Shown: positions 1 through 12,974 of the stretch, one piece after another
Position numbering within the stretch: the stretch's first letter is position 1
Layout of the letters: the number at the start of each line of letters is the position of its first letter
DNA from: Phascolomyces articulosus
Taxonomy: Eukaryota; Mucoromycota; Mucoromycetes; Mucorales; Lichtheimiaceae
DNA: 64,000 bases
Direction: 5' to 3'
Assembly (NCBI GenBank): GCA_025677815.1
Contig: JAIXMP010000004.1
Location: 248,001-312,000, forward strand
Notes under the pieces: generated by a model
What the model saw: the letters and a program-made list of their open reading frames with translations, nothing else
Databases searched by the model: none
Told to the model about the DNA's origin: nothing
Program-made: the position numbers and the translations under genes

Positions 1-89
1 TAATAATATATGCTATGGCGCATGTGCTTTTTAATTATTAAAAAAGCACAGCAGCCATCCATTACCCTCACGTATCAATAACAACAGTA

Positions 90-450
90 CCTGGCCTTGG
101 TGGGTATTGAATCTTTTCAACGAAAGAAAACTGGTAGTAAGGTTGACTTGCTATTCAAAAACGAAATAAACGAAATGGGCACTACTGAAGCCAGCAAAAC
201 AACAGATATGGATTCAACCAAAGTCACAGTTGAATATGGTATTAAGACACCCAAAGTACTCAATGAAATGTTTTATGATATGATGACCATCAATAATACA
301 TCTTGTTTACACACTATTCAAGTATTTGGATATATTGTTCCTGGTAAATATCACTCATATACATGAAAATACACGATGCATTTCTTGATCTAACAAATGG
401 TGCATTTTGCCGTAGGTTTGCAAATTCTACCAACGGTCACGGATTGTCGT
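90..450 (+). pseudogene. Decayed copy 1 of a repeated gene family
   Basis: An 89-codon open stretch (97-366) has no good start and is interrupted downstream. After the stop at 364-366 the reading continues in another frame with plausible coding (FLDLTNGAFCRR around 378-416), so it looks like a broken gene. The core block GTTEASKTTDMDSTKVTV (about 178-231), followed by EYGIKTPKVLNEM, has a clear relative at 1741-1840. Flanking DNA also aligns between the two copies, for example the stretch before the core ending in a shared atgggc. From memory, the pattern resembles a large repeated family of unknown function in Mucorales genomes; that link is an inference. Function is not known. Confidence 0.45.
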
Positions 451-1640
451 AGTGGTGTTGTCTCCAGAATAAATCGATCAACACAATGACATTGTACCCA
501 AACAGTAGATGAATTTCATTTTTAAAAAAAGACATCCTGATGAAGATAAAAATAATAATTGGCAAAAAATACAAACAACTGGATTAAGCATGGGCATGAA
601 GCATATTGGAAAAAGAATATGAATATTTCAGGATCAAAGAAAAAGACAATTCTACTGATTCAGATGAAACCATCACCTGAATGCGAAAACTCAAAGATAA
701 AAAAAAAGGACTAAGGAAACGCCCAACTCGCTTCCGCCCAACAAAAGCAACCATCATCAAAGTAATAAAAAATCAAGTAAGAAATTGACCAATCTTCTTG
801 ACTTGAAATGTTATTCGAATAGTAACTTGCTCTTTTCTGCTTTACCTACTTTCCTATTTTATTTTCACAGACTGCCATCATTATCCTTTTGAAAAACAAC
901 ACCGCTTTGGCAGCAAGAAGAGGGTCCAATGCTGGAATTAATCTATAATTTTAATTAACTTTCGCCATCCATCCATAGATCCTAGTTCTTTGAGATAAAA
1001 CGAGCCCTAAAGTTTTATATAAAGATTATTGAAAAAAAAAAACCAATATTTAATGTCCCAGGTAATTTCTTCTTCTTTTACCTGAACCATTCCAATAATA
1101 CGATGTTGGAGATATCAAAAAGTTATTCTATTATGTAATCAACCCCCACGCCAATAATTCCTATCCCCGACATAAATGCTCTTTATCTTTTTCTTTTCAT
1201 AATAAAGCATATCATCGTTAGAAAGTCTCTACTTTGGGATTTATGAATATTAATTTTGTTTTGTGGGTTGTTTTTTTTTGTTTTAATCAAAAAATCAAAG
1301 GTTAAAGAAAAAAATGTAAAATTTTATTTTTTACTGCTATTTCTCAATAAATTATAAACTCATTAACGATAATATTCCCTATACTAATAACGTGATAAAA
1401 ATACCAAGATAGTAAACTAAAATGAGTACCACATAGAGTAGAGAAGAATAGGCATCCAGTGATTCCAACGAATTCCAAATTCAATATAATATTAGCAACT
1501 TTTATTGATCATCATGTTTTTCATCAATTTTGAAGGTGATGAATTACTGCCACGGGGGTTACTAATAAATACAATATTTATAGAGCGTTGTATGCGCATT
1601 TCATTATTTTTTTTAGATTCGAATACATTAGCTATTTCTT
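451..1640. other. Gene-poor AT-rich spacer
   Basis: No supported gene. Short in-frame pieces around 540-770 are lysine-rich and could be further debris of the decayed family next to it. The rest is A/T runs. Confidence 0.5.
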
Positions 1641-1649
1641 ATTATTATT

Positions 1650-2040
1650 CTGTGTCAATAGTAATTGTACCTTATTGGGCATCGAGTTACGAAGAAAAAA
1701 CCTGGTAGTAGCAGGGTAGCCTTTCATTTTAAAAGTGAATGGGCATGACCGCAGTCGGAAAAACGATGGATAGAAATTCGATCAAAGCTACATATGTATA
1801 TGGTATAAAATCATCCAAAGTTTTGAAAGACATAGTGTGTAATATTTTTCTTGAAGGATCCGTCGCCCACGTGAAATTTAACTGCTTGGTTTCATTATAC
1901 TTGGTAAACCATCAATCTATACATATACACGAACCACACACCATACTACATAATAACGATGCGTATTATTTTATTTATAGAATCAATAACACTACTAACT
2001 ACACAGGAGCAATTTGCTACTACTTCCTTTGGTAAACAAG
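1650..2040 (+). pseudogene. Decayed copy 2 of a repeated gene family
   Basis: The open stretch 1739-2035 encodes GMTAVGKTMDRNSIKATYV and then YGIKSSKVLKDI. These align without gaps to the core of the copy at 90-450 (shared G-T-x2-x-K-T-x-D-x-x-S-x-K and YGIK-x-x-KVL). Upstream DNA (1663-1738) also aligns to copy 1, but there the frame is broken by a stop and small indels. No intact start or splice structure is visible. The two copies lie about 1.56 kb apart in the same orientation, consistent with an old duplication or two insertions of one family. Confidence 0.45.
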
Positions 2041-3457
2041 TGGGAGCATGAATTGGTTTAACTGGTATGGCAATATTTTTTTTTCATCTCGTCAATTTAT
2101 TATGCGCTAATTCGGATGGTAGAAAAAAAAATATGAAAGAAAAATTATTTAACCCGTTATTGTAGAGAACAAATAAAAAAAACACGCTTAGGAACAGTAA
2201 GGATTTTTATCTTTTAATCGCATACTTTTGTATCTATTGTTATAATTATTATTATTACCAACAACATTATACCTCTTGAACAAAAAGAAAAAATAACTCT
2301 TGCTATCTAGGAATTTGTAAAATATTATGATATTACTAAAGCAGCTTGCATAAAAATTTCAATAAAAAAGAACTGTGCTACTTCTATTATAGAAATTGTT
2401 TGCAGTCATCCTTTATCCAATTACCAACTTCCCAAATATTATTGCAAGTTAAGCAAACTACTACGACGGTATGTAGCGTAATAACTATGCAGGCTGCTTC
2501 CCAAGCCAACCATTTCATAAATGAGTAATAAGATACTACTATTTATTTTTCTCTGTCTATAATTGTTGATATATATAAAAAAAAAGATGTTGTACAAAAA
2601 ATTTTGAGTTCCATACCAAAAAAAAAAAAGCCATCATCGTTCTCTTCTGATCTAATCATTATATTCTGCTGGTGGTGGTGGCATCAATAATATAATGATA
2701 CACTGGATTTAAAATCATTTTTGAGCAGGCTCCAATTCCACTTAAAAAGCGTGTTTGAGCTGCTTAAACGTGAAGTTTTAGAAAATCTGAGTAGTTGAAT
2801 AAGCAAAGTTTAACAGCTCCATCGCGCCCAAATCCAAAAATTTGAGCAATCCTGATTTTGCTCAAACATCCTATTTATGTGCACGCAGTGATGATGATGA
2901 TCGATGATAATAAAAAAAAAATAATAAACAAAAAAAAAACCATTAGCATTGTCGTAACCAAGAATACTTGTGTTACCTCTTTCCTTTTTAGATACTTCTT
3001 GCGATTATTTTATTTAAAAAAAATCATCGTCATTATTTCCTTTTTCAATACTTCTCGCGAGCCATAGCAATTGTTGCTTAGCACTTAATGTCATATTATC
3101 GTTGTCATAATTAATGCGTAGCATTAATTACCATTATATTGTTATCATCATCATTATCATATCCGTAGCAGTTTAGAAAAAATATAAATACTGGATCATT
3201 TTATTAAATAAAGCGATATCATATATCTATCCTAATTTCTTATTATTACCTTTGTGGTATTATTCTTCGTGATCTTATTTACCTGTGTGGTTATTATTCT
3301 TCGTGGTCAGATTCTCCTTCGTGGTTATATTATTCTGTGTGGTCCTTACTGTAAATTGATCTTTGTGGTTTCTATCTATAAAAAATACGACAGCATAAAA
3401 AAAAAAAATGAATAAATAAAAATACAAAAACGAATCGCTTTCGAAAGCGATTTGAAG
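2041..3457. other. Gene-poor spacer with a possible small inverted-repeat element
   Basis: No gene supported. Between about 2719 and 2866 a roughly 148 bp block starts with TTTTGAGCA and ends with TGCTCAAA, a short terminal inverted repeat with CAT on both sides. This might be a MITE-like relic. From 3200 to 3360 there is a run of imperfect TTCGTGGT/TTTGTGGT units. Confidence 0.35.
3433..3452. repeat. Perfect 20 bp palindrome just 3' of the tRNA
   Basis: AATCGCTTTCGAAAGCGATT reads the same on both strands. It starts 5 bp past the tRNA 3' end (tRNA on the minus strand). It can form a cruciform or RNA hairpin in the tRNA trailer, before the T run at about 3426-3430 that would end Pol III transcription. 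Confidence 0.8.
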
Positions 3458-3539
3458 CGACAACTGCAGGATTTGAACCTGCGCGGGCAGAGCCCATGAG
3501 ATTTCTAGTCTCACGCCTTAACCACTCGGCCAAGTTGTC
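3458..3539 (-). tRNA. tRNA-Ser(AGA)
   Basis: Read on the minus strand this is an 82 nt cloverleaf. The acceptor stem GACAACT pairs with AGTTGTC, with G as discriminator base. The D arm carries the A box TGGCCGAGTGG. The anticodon stem TGAGA/TCTCA closes the loop CTAGAAA, whose anticodon AGA reads the serine codon UCU. A long type II variable arm follows, then the T arm GCAGG-TTCAAAT-CCTGC with the B box. There is no intron. The variable arm and anticodon both fit serine. A T5 run about 28 nt downstream may be the Pol III terminator. Confidence 0.95.
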
Positions 3540-4777
3540 CTTGTTGTTTGTGACGTTTCTGAGAGAGATTTTGAAGAGAGTTCGTCATCAGCCCCTCACG
3601 TGACTACCAGACGAATGTTCTGACCCAAGAACCCGGGTCGACCAACGAAATCGCACTGGTAAAATACTTCTCTCGCAGGTTTAGCCATCACTGGATGGAT
3701 GGGTTAATCCTCCTTATTGTTATAATAACCCCATCCATCTCTTTTTTATTACATATTTGATCCCCTTTACTTTCATATCATCCCCTTCATTCCAACCATG
3801 CTCACCATATATAATATGTCAAAACATTTTCTTTTCTTTTATTGTTTTATTCTTGCTCCTTTACATTTATGTTCAGATATGACTTTATTTTATTTTAATT
3901 CACTATATAACGTTCTTCATCAGTTTTAATTTATTTCCGTAAAAGATCAAATATATTATTTATTATTATAATTATTATTTTTACATATATTCTTCACCAG
4001 TTGTGAAACATATAAAAAGGTCAACCAATAATAATAATAAATCAAACTATCTAACTGTCATAATATATAATACTATATTTGCAAACTTACTCTTTATTGT
4101 CTCTCTCATTTCCCTTGTGTTTAATTCTTAATTATGGTTGCATAGTATCTACCAAAGAATCTTGGTCTTGTTATAATCATTTATACTTGTAAGTGCGGTA
4201 ATAGCGAAAAGAATTCACAATGGATCTGACATTTGTTACTTCTTTTAGACATATATCATTACATGTCATTTACATTTCTTTTATTTTTTTATGTTTTTTA
4301 AATGTTTAGTATAATGTCATTATATAAAATACAAAGTTTTTAATATTATTAGACAGAGAGAAATTCACTTAATTTAACAAAATATTATTCATTATTATAT
4401 TAAATGAAATAATAGAATAATAATTCTTCAAAGTTTTTTTTTTTTTAAAAAAAAATAAAAAGTAGGGTTAGTAATAGTTATTAAAGTTAACTTCTTTTAC
4501 CTTTTTATAAAAAAAAAACCAAAGTAAATGCTTAATAAACTCTATCTAAAGATGAACAACAAGAGGGTACTCTTGGTCCTATAATGGATCCATTAAAAGA
4601 TGAGTCCTATGAATTGCCTAATACCTTTAGTTTTCAATAATAGCTAGCTACAACACCTTTATACATATATACCTTATTAAGTTCCGCATAATAAACAAGT
4701 TAATTTGTTATTGTAGTCGCACTATGAAAAAAAATATAAATGCTGTTTTTTTTTTTCAGCAAGTTTTTTTATAAACC
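3540..4777. other. AT-rich spacer between the tRNA and URI1
   Basis: No open frame has recognisable content. A GC-richer patch at about 3580-3690 forms the 5' flank of the tRNA gene. The remainder is AT-rich and includes the URI1 promoter, with T runs at 4746-4758 just before its ATG. Confidence 0.5.
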
Positions 4778-7661
4778 ATGGATCCTACGATGAATGATAT
4801 TGCTGGACAAATAAGCCAATGGACCCAGCGTTTAAATGAACGTCAAGAACTAGTAGAGGCAGAATTTAATAGACTACAGACTTTTCGTAATGATTATGAC
4901 GCGCTTGAAAAAACTCTTAAAACACTACCAGACGAAACAACTCGAGCGGCAATGGTAAGTTATAATCATATTGCAGCACCAATGACCTTTATATTTCCCT
5001 GTACTTTTTTTTTTTTGTCTTTACAAGCAAGAATTATTCTAAAATATGGCGGTATATACATGCCATTAGATCCCTATTGGGAAACTCGCGTTTATGCCTG
5101 GTAAATTAATTCATACAAACGAAATCACTGTTTATCTTGGTGATCAATATTATGCAGAACGATCCACAAAACAAGCACTCGGTATTCTTGATCGACGACG
5201 ACAAGGTAAAAAAAAAACACCATTTTATTTTGAGTGATATAGTAATGAAAAAAAAATAAGCAATATTGAAAGGGAAAAAACTTGATGTTATTTCTATTTA
5301 TTGACGCGCATAAATAGTGGTGGATGAAAATCTTCGACTTCTTGAAGCACAGCGAAATGGGCTTAAAGCAAAAAGTGAAGCTGGACAAGGAACATTTCCA
5401 TCTGCCGATCTTGGGGTAATTTTTTTTTTTTAAGAAAAAGTATGTTTTATGGAAAATGGATTGAAATTGAATTATAGTGATTATTTTAAAAATAGGTGAA
5501 TGAAGAAGGCCTTCCTATTGTTGAAATCCGTGAAGAGGAACCTCCAAAAGAAAAAACCAAAACCATGACAAAATCAATCAAGGAAAGCACAGTTAAGCCA
5601 GAAACAAGTAAACCAAAGGATAAAATGACGTGGACAGAAAAAGAACAAAAGGATGTCATGGCTATGTTGGAACGACTTGAAGCAGAGGAAGAAGACGAGG
5701 AAGAATTTGACGAGCAACAACAAAAATTAAAAACTGTGGGTGATGACGATGACGAAAAAAAAAATCGGGACAACGAATATGACGAAGAAGAGGATAGTGA
5801 CGATTGGGACGAACGTTACGACACAGAAATTGCAGATAATCTTTTCAGTTCATATGATGATGATGAGGATTACGCTACGCAGGGTATTGTGGATCAAGTT
5901 GACGCATCTGCTTATGACGAAGAAGAGGAAGAAGAAAACGAATCGCCCATTGTTTTAGAAACTGTCAAAGATCGTAAAATAGAACCGGAACCAGTAGCAG
6001 CATCATCATCAAATGATATTGAGCCATCACCATTAAAAGAAAATGTGTCTGAAAGTGTGATTGAGAATATACCGTTGAAACAAGCTACTGACAAATCATC
6101 AGACAAAAACACCACTGCTCCATTAGATACTGTGACACCTCCTCCTAAAACAAAAAAAACATCGCGATTCAAAGTTGCTCGACAAAAAGAACGGTCTGCT
6201 GAAGCAATTGCCAGGAATATAGCAGCAGCTAATCGCCAAAAGGAATCGGATAAGGAACGGGTTGTTCAAGAGGAAATACCGACTGTGAAACAATCATCAA
6301 GTGATGCGCAAAAACAACCCGTTCAAACAGCAACTAAACAACAAAAAGCGCAATCAACTATTCCCATTGTTCAAACTACATCACCAGCAATACCACCAGT
6401 GTCTGAGAGTAAGAATGTAGAGAGTGTAGAAAAAGGTAAAAAAAAGATATCTAAATTCAAACTTGCTCGCGAACAAGAGAGAAATGCTGCCCCAATCACA
6501 ACCACCGCCTCCTCTTCCTCGTCATCATCATTGACTACAACAAAGGCTCCTCCATCAAACACAACAGAATTAAAACCAACCACACCATCATCAAAAGAAA
6601 AAAAGCCTTCTAAATTCAAACTTACACGTCAACAAGGAAGGACTCGGGCTGCGGAAGGATCATCTGATTTTGGCATAGTAGTGCCTGAAATTCCTTCTGT
6701 TCAGGATACACGAAAATCATCATCCACAAAGACAATCAAAGAAAAGGACGATCAAAAATCAAAAAAAGTAACATGGGATACAGTGGCCACCGTACAAGAA
6801 CATGATCGTAGTGCAGCACCCTCCACTGTCTCTTCTGATACTTCATCCCCGTCCTATACGGCTCCTGTGAAAGAAGAAAGTATCAATAAGCGAGGAGTGC
6901 CAATACAACAACGTGTTATTAAATCTCCCGCCGATATCTTTAGTGCCCTTAATGATCAACGACAGATTTTATTAGATGATGGATATCCTTCTTTAGAAAC
7001 TGGCGAAGATAATGACATTGAGCATTCGGGGATGGATATAAATATGCTTACCAAAAATGTGAATTTGACAGCTCAAGATATATGGCAATTACGAGATGAA
7101 GCAGCCAACCCACTAGTGACATCCATGGCAGGATCATTACAACACTCTTCTTCTGAAGCAAACAATATTCCACAAGTCAGAAAGACCAAGCTTGACTCAA
7201 ATGTAATGCGAGGTGCTGTGTTGGAACGGGACTCAGAAGATGTTGATTTGGAACAAGTGGAACAAGATATGGATTTACGAGAAGTAAGATTATTATATTT
7301 ATTATATATCTTATTATTATTATTTTCTGAGCAGGGTTTGGAATTAACAAGTAACTTAGGTAACAAGTAAATATCATACAAAACGTCAAAATTTCGTGGC
7401 TGCAATGGGTGGATATACGTTTGATCCAAAGGATGTTTATGAGGTAAAAAAAAAAAAGGACATCATATCGTACATGAATTATTTTTGATATAATATCTCA
7501 CACCTATATTTTTAAATACCAAGGTGTATGACGAAAATATACCAACCAACGAACCAAGTACTTCAAAGGAATCAGATGAGGTGGAAGAAAAACCAAAGAA
7601 ACTTTCACGATTTAAAGCGGCCCGTATGGCTGCATTAGAAAATAATGTACAACATGAATAG
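4778..7661 (+). CDS. URI1: URI1/Bud27-type unconventional prefoldin
   Basis: Six exons: 4778-4954, 5070-5205, 5318-5415, 5496-7283, 7360-7443, 7524-7661; 806 aa. The family is a prefoldin-like scaffold that binds the RPB5 subunit of RNA polymerases and links polymerase assembly with TOR signalling, in cytoplasm and nucleus. Residues 1-135 are the alpha-prefoldin domain: helix, then the hallmark IPIGKLAFMPGKLIHTNE and VYLGDQYYAE, then a second helix (VVDENLRLLEAQRNGL). An acidic coiled segment follows (WTEKEQKDVMAMLERLEAEE) and then a long disordered, acidic and S/T/K-rich region. Four copies of S-[RK]-F-K-x-[AT]-R occur, starting near residues 360, 456, 509 and 789. The 3' exons encode QNFVAAMGGYTFDPKDVYE, a block I read as the conserved C-terminal region. 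Length is at the long end for the family. It converges on the RTS1 gene. Confidence 0.9.
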
Positions 7662-7979
7662 TAATGAAATAAAAAAAGGTAGATTGTGTTGAACACCTGA
7701 AACATATATATTTAAGAGGGAACAATTGTAGTGTTTGTAATAATAGTGATGATAATAATATATGATGGATAGTAAACAATGCTAAACTATAAAATTTAAC
7801 ATATATTACTAGTAGCTGTTAGAGTCATTAAGGTGGTGGTGGATTCTGCCTTTTGTTGTAATCTTCTCCATACATCTTCACGAAATCTATTACGTTTCAC
7901 TCTATTTAAATAATATTTCATTAGAAGTATGTACTTGTTTGAATAGATAGATAGATAATATATATAAATTTATTCTTCC
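7662..7979. other. Convergent 3' spacer URI1/RTS1
   Basis: 318 bp between two stop codons. It holds only 3' UTR-like AT-rich sequence and ATAG repeats near 7942-7965. Confidence 0.6.
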
Positions 7980-10388
7980 TTACTCTTCCTCTTCGTCTTG
8001 TCTAAATTTATGGGTGCATTCGTCAAACAATGCTGGATCAGCCTCCATAAACATTTTCAAGGCTGTATAGACCAATCCTTGGATAGCTCTATTTGTAATA
8101 ATGAAAATAATTAATAAATGTTAGATTCTATTCTATTATTTCTTTTTTTTCCCTTTAACTTGCATGCACTTTATATGGTATATTGTTTATTACCTATTCC
8201 AATGTGTTTTTGCGTGGTTATATAATGAAGGAAACAAGATAGGCATAATGGTATCAATGTTGTTGTTGATCAACGACACAATATACTCGTTACTCCAGTA
8301 ATACAGAGCCCGCTCTGCGACCTAGAATATATATATATATATACTATTTAGTTATGTAAATCGAGATACTGGAGTGGTAGAGAGAACGAAATGATACCAT
8401 ATGTATATAATCATTACCTGGAAATGGGTGCTGGCTACGCATTGAGCTAGTCGCTGGAATAATGGTTCCATCACTTTGGATAATTCCGTTGGATTCGCTG
8501 CATCTAAAATATTTTCCAGCTCATTGAGGAATATGACTTCTTTTGCGCTGTTGACCTTGGGCCAATAACGTAGTATACCATGAATCACCTAATACCGAAT
8601 TTGAATAGATGACAGTGTTGGTATTGTAAAGTATATAAGCAAAGCCATATTACAGACAGGACAAACATAAAATAAGTCAATAATTTTCCTTTACCTCAGT
8701 AGTCAATGTAGGGTCCTTTTCTAGAAACTGAACCACGCAGTAATCCAATTGAGGATGATACATTGCTAAACCTGATGGTTTGTGTAATGGAATCAGCACA
8801 CGTGATAAAAATGTTTTATGTTCCTCTTTTAATGGTAATGCAAATCCATTAATGATGCTAATTAGATCAACGTGACAAAAATAGTAAGTGATCGTCCATG
8901 TTTAGCCCAAAAAGACATCTTCCCATTCTTTTTCCTAAATATCTACCTTCCCAATATTTCAAGTAATTCTGCAATTCCATTGAATCGTTCAGTTTCGTAA
9001 ATGTACTGAAAAAAAATATGGTTAATTGATCGTCGAATAAATGCCCTGAGGTTGAGGAATTTGCCATACACTCGATGTAATATCGTTTTAAGAAAATCAC
9101 GTTCCCGTGGATCTTCACTGTCAAATAATTCTAAAAGCTAGAATATATACAGTTAAATCCATGCCTCTCTCTACTACATTATTATAAATACTGCATGGAG
9201 TTGAAGAGGGGGAAAAGGAGAAGATATAAACTGTCTTACTTGAATGACGAATTTTTGATCAATATGTTTTTTAGCTACATGGGTATTAAAATCTGAAGAC
9301 TCGAGGAATCGTAAAAAGATTTCATACACTAGTTGAATATGTGGCCACGCAGTTTCAAATGCTGGTTCATCAGCTTCTGGATCAAAACCTTCTGATCCAG
9401 GAGATATCTGTGATGGTGGTATTGTTCTAAAAAGGTTGATGGCAAACTATCATTCCAAGTACCAATATAAATATACTTTGTTATTAATCATGTATTTTTT
9501 TTTTTTTTTGGATATCTAGTTTTATCTCATGGTAGAAATTTCAATATTTACCATACGAACAACATTGACATAAATCGTATCATTAATAGCCCCTCGAGTG
9601 GATGAAATATATTCTAGAATTTCTTGTAATGCACTTCGCTTGATTTCTTTGTTTTTTAAATCCGAGGATACATCATTAAAATCAAACAGAATTTGACATT
9701 GTGCCAGTTTTCTGACGAATAATTCGTATCTTTGCGCTGGTTGTACCTCTAATCGTCGTCCGGAATAAGCAAGAATGAATACTATACAACGTAACAACAC
9801 CTTCAATCCATCATTTCAACTTACCATAAAAGCTGGGATATTTTTCAAGTTCTACTTTTTGATAAACATAAAACCGAGATGAATTTTGACGTCGTGGAGC
9901 TTTTTGTACTGCTACTGTATCTTTTGGTGTTGATCGGCTCATCATTGGCGGGATGACGCCGGTGGATGTGTCATTTGCGGCGTTACCAAATACCAACGAT
10001 TGTGGTCGTACTAAATCTTCTGGCTGCAGGAATAAGGGTTTTCCGCATTAATGCAACTAAAAAAGGAGAACGAGCCAAAAAAAGAAATAAAAAAGAGAGA
10101 AAAAGAGGGTGTGTGTGTTATGTGACTCACTTCGTATTGTTGTCGTTGTCCTTCGAGTGATCCAGTATTAGATAAATGATCATTGGTAGTGAGAGACGAT
10201 CGTTGCTGACTTTGTAATATGGAATCATGGTATGTTGTAGGAGTGGCTCTACCTCTAGAGAGCTTTTGACAATGAAGAAAAAGTAACATTCTGTTTTAAT
10301 AATGGAATTCGAGCGCCATTGCAAAAAATACTCTCTCATATTAATAACAAAATAAAAATCTTACCACACCCTTGATGCCCTTCATCAT
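7980..10388 (-). CDS. RTS1: PP2A regulatory subunit B' (B56 family, RTS1/Par1)
   Basis: Ten exons on the minus strand: 10365-10388, 10131-10262, 9825-10023, 9552-9748, 9240-9446, 8947-9137, 8695-8857, 8418-8588, 8194-8321, 7980-8088; 506 aa. B56 subunits direct protein phosphatase 2A to its substrates; in yeast RTS1 acts in cell-cycle and stress control. The start [13 protein letters not shown] matches the short basic N terminus of fungal members, and an in-frame TAA stands directly upstream of the ATG. From about residue 105 to the end is the HEAT-like B56 domain: [73 protein letters not shown] and [14 protein letters not shown] are all family hallmarks. It ends in an acidic tail (QDEEEE). 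The first exon holds only 24 coding bases. Confidence 0.93.
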
Positions 10389-12974
10389 TATGATGTCTCG
10401 ACGTTTCTAAGATCGTCGTGATTTCTAAAGGATCTATTTTTTTTTTTATTTCGTTCAACTCTGTTACGTAAAAGAGAGTGTGAGAGTGAGAGAATAAAAC
10501 AAGAGAAAGAAAGAAGAAAAGATAAATAACAAATTGCAATCAATAAAAAGAAAGTGTTTGATAAGACAGATTTATTTTTTTTATCAATATTATTATTATT
10601 ATTATTATTTTGTTTGGTTCCGAGTATTTTCTATGAGTAAAGAGGGAGAAGTCCAATTCAAGAAGGGAGTAAAAAAGAGTTCTACATCAAGGAGTTTTTT
10701 TCCCTCTTTAATTCCTTACTGTCTAGAATGGAAAGACTAAACTGATTATATAGTGTTTCTATAGATAGTTTTTCTTCTTACTAAGAATATCCATTGTAAG
10801 TAGTTACATTAATATGGTGATGTATATCATCTTCATTTTGTATAATAATAATCATTTTCTTCTTGCTATTATGATGAGGGTTTACAAAAGGAAAAAGAAA
10901 AATGTGACAACTATTTTCTTTGGAGATATGATTAATAAAAATAAGAAAGAAGAAGTAAGATAGTGATTGCTCTTTCTTAACAACCTTTTAATAGGAACTG
11001 TCTCGTCTGGTACTTTTCCTTATTCTGATGACTAGTTAGGGATTCGTGAATTAATAATATTCTATATAATACAAATTATTTTGAATAGAAAAAAAAATAG
11101 ATCCTTTAACACCAGGTCCCTTAATACAATAAAGTAATAGAATAGGGTTGTGCTATTGTATAATGGTTACTACTAATGATTTCCAATAGATGGCGGGGTA
11201 ATTCTCTCTTTTTTTCCTATTTCTACTTTGTCCTAGGTGCTCCTTGTCAAAACAATTATTCATTTGTAAATAATACACAGTTGGTCAACAGTCATCTGTA
11301 TTATTATACTATTATTAGCAAGACCAGTACTTGTTATATCAATAGCCATCATTTGTGAAATAATCTTTCAGATATTTGTGATCCAACTGCTGTTGCTAAT
11401 ATTCATGTACTCTTGATGAGAATCAAAACTCTTTAAGTCGCGACTGAAAACTTCCTTCAGTACTAATCATAGTAGTGGTGATAATAATGTTACTGTTATT
11501 AAATACAAAAAAGTACGCGATACTCAATACATCCACGTTTTAAGTATCTGATCAAGGGAGAAAATGGAAAAAAAGAGGAGAATAAAATAAAATAGAACAT
11601 TAATAGACATCGTGGCGACCGTTGGCGAGAAGTATCTGTGTGTATCGTACGCAAAGAAAAGTATCTTGGAACAAACAAATCGATAAACTCAAAAATATGT
11701 GTGTTATACATTTTCGGAATCTTGTAATAACAATAATAATATCCAGGGATAATATTATATCTTCTTCTTCCACGTTGCAGTAAAAAAAGTAGGATACTAC
11801 ATCCTCTCCGTAAAAAATAGGACATTTGCTTTGTATATATCGAATGTCGTTCTATTAGGATCAAAAACAGCACAGCCTATACATTAATAGTTAAGAACAC
11901 GTGTATATAAAAAAAAAAACAAAAATATTCTTATTTATGATTGTGTATTTTTTCTTCGACTAATGCTACTGCGTAATAGGAATTTCATCCAGATGAAGAA
12001 ATGCTTATTATTCTGCATATCGCTTTTTTTGTGGTATCCTAATGGTGAAATTATATTATTTCTGGGACCGCGTATAGTAATAAACTTTGACTAATTCAGT
12101 GATGTGGATGCATCATGTACCCTTATAATGATAATAAGAAAAAGAACAAAAGTTATTAATTATGGCGCACCTGTATTTTCATAACCTAGTTCTTTTCCCT
12201 TGCAGGTGGATTGCATACACGTTACTCACTAATTACGGAAGAAGTGATACTATTCAATATGATTCCCAATTCTTAAATAAAAATAGCCCTTCCTATTTGA
12301 TGGATGAAAATAGTAAAGGAACCAAGTTTTATTTGCAGTGATCTGCTGACCAAGGCATCAATGCTAACGCATCATAACAGACTTACATTTCACACGCGGA
12401 TTTGAAACATGTAGAAGATAACAAATTATTCAAAGTACGATCCGCACGCGCCACCTTCTCCAAAAAGTCCAAACAAAATTGTATCGATACAATGATGTGT
12501 AATCGATCGTGCATTAATATAAATAACTCAAGTAGATTCTATATTAAAAAGAAAAGTTATATAACCAAGCCCATTAAATTTTTGACGCCATGCTGGTGTA
12601 GTCATAGAAATCTCGAAAAAAGTGTTTTTCATTATATTCCTTTTCAAACAAGAAACGTAGTTACTATTTCTATTTAAAAAAAATGCCTGAGGATTTGAAA
12701 TAACTATTCAAATCCAATTAGCTTTAACTAGAGACATGAAGACACAAGCATAAACAAATGTGTACAGTGATGCACAAGTCGTCGGTTTCGTAAAACAAAC
12801 TAAGTAATCAGAAGCGGCGCATCTCTCTTCACCATCTTCTTTGTGTTTGATGGTTTTTGGCGCAGCACTTTGGCGTGTGATCAAAAAAGTTTAAAAAGAC
12901 AGTTAAAAAGAGCAAGAACAGATTTTTTCACCTTTTTTTTTTTTTTTTCTCATTCATTTATCATCTTCTTCCTG
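10389..12974. other. 2.6 kb divergent spacer, no supported gene
   Basis: This lies between the divergent RTS1 and BCS1-like genes. Several open frames of 60-124 codons exist (for example 11499-11873 on minus and 12402-12677 on plus), but they have low-complexity, I/Y/F/L-rich translations, no family motif and no splice logic. The RTS1 5' leader probably extends to about 10.5 kb; a pyrimidine-rich tract at 12920-12970 precedes the BCS1-like ATG. Confidence 0.5.

Noticed and set aside
5486..6619. Several antisense serine-rich open frames over URI1
   Set aside because: They mirror the acidic and T/S/K-rich coding strand.
11499..11873. 124-codon open frame on the minus strand in the RTS1/BCS1 spacer
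   Set aside because: Hydrophobic, Y/F/R-rich translation with no motif, start context or splice partners.
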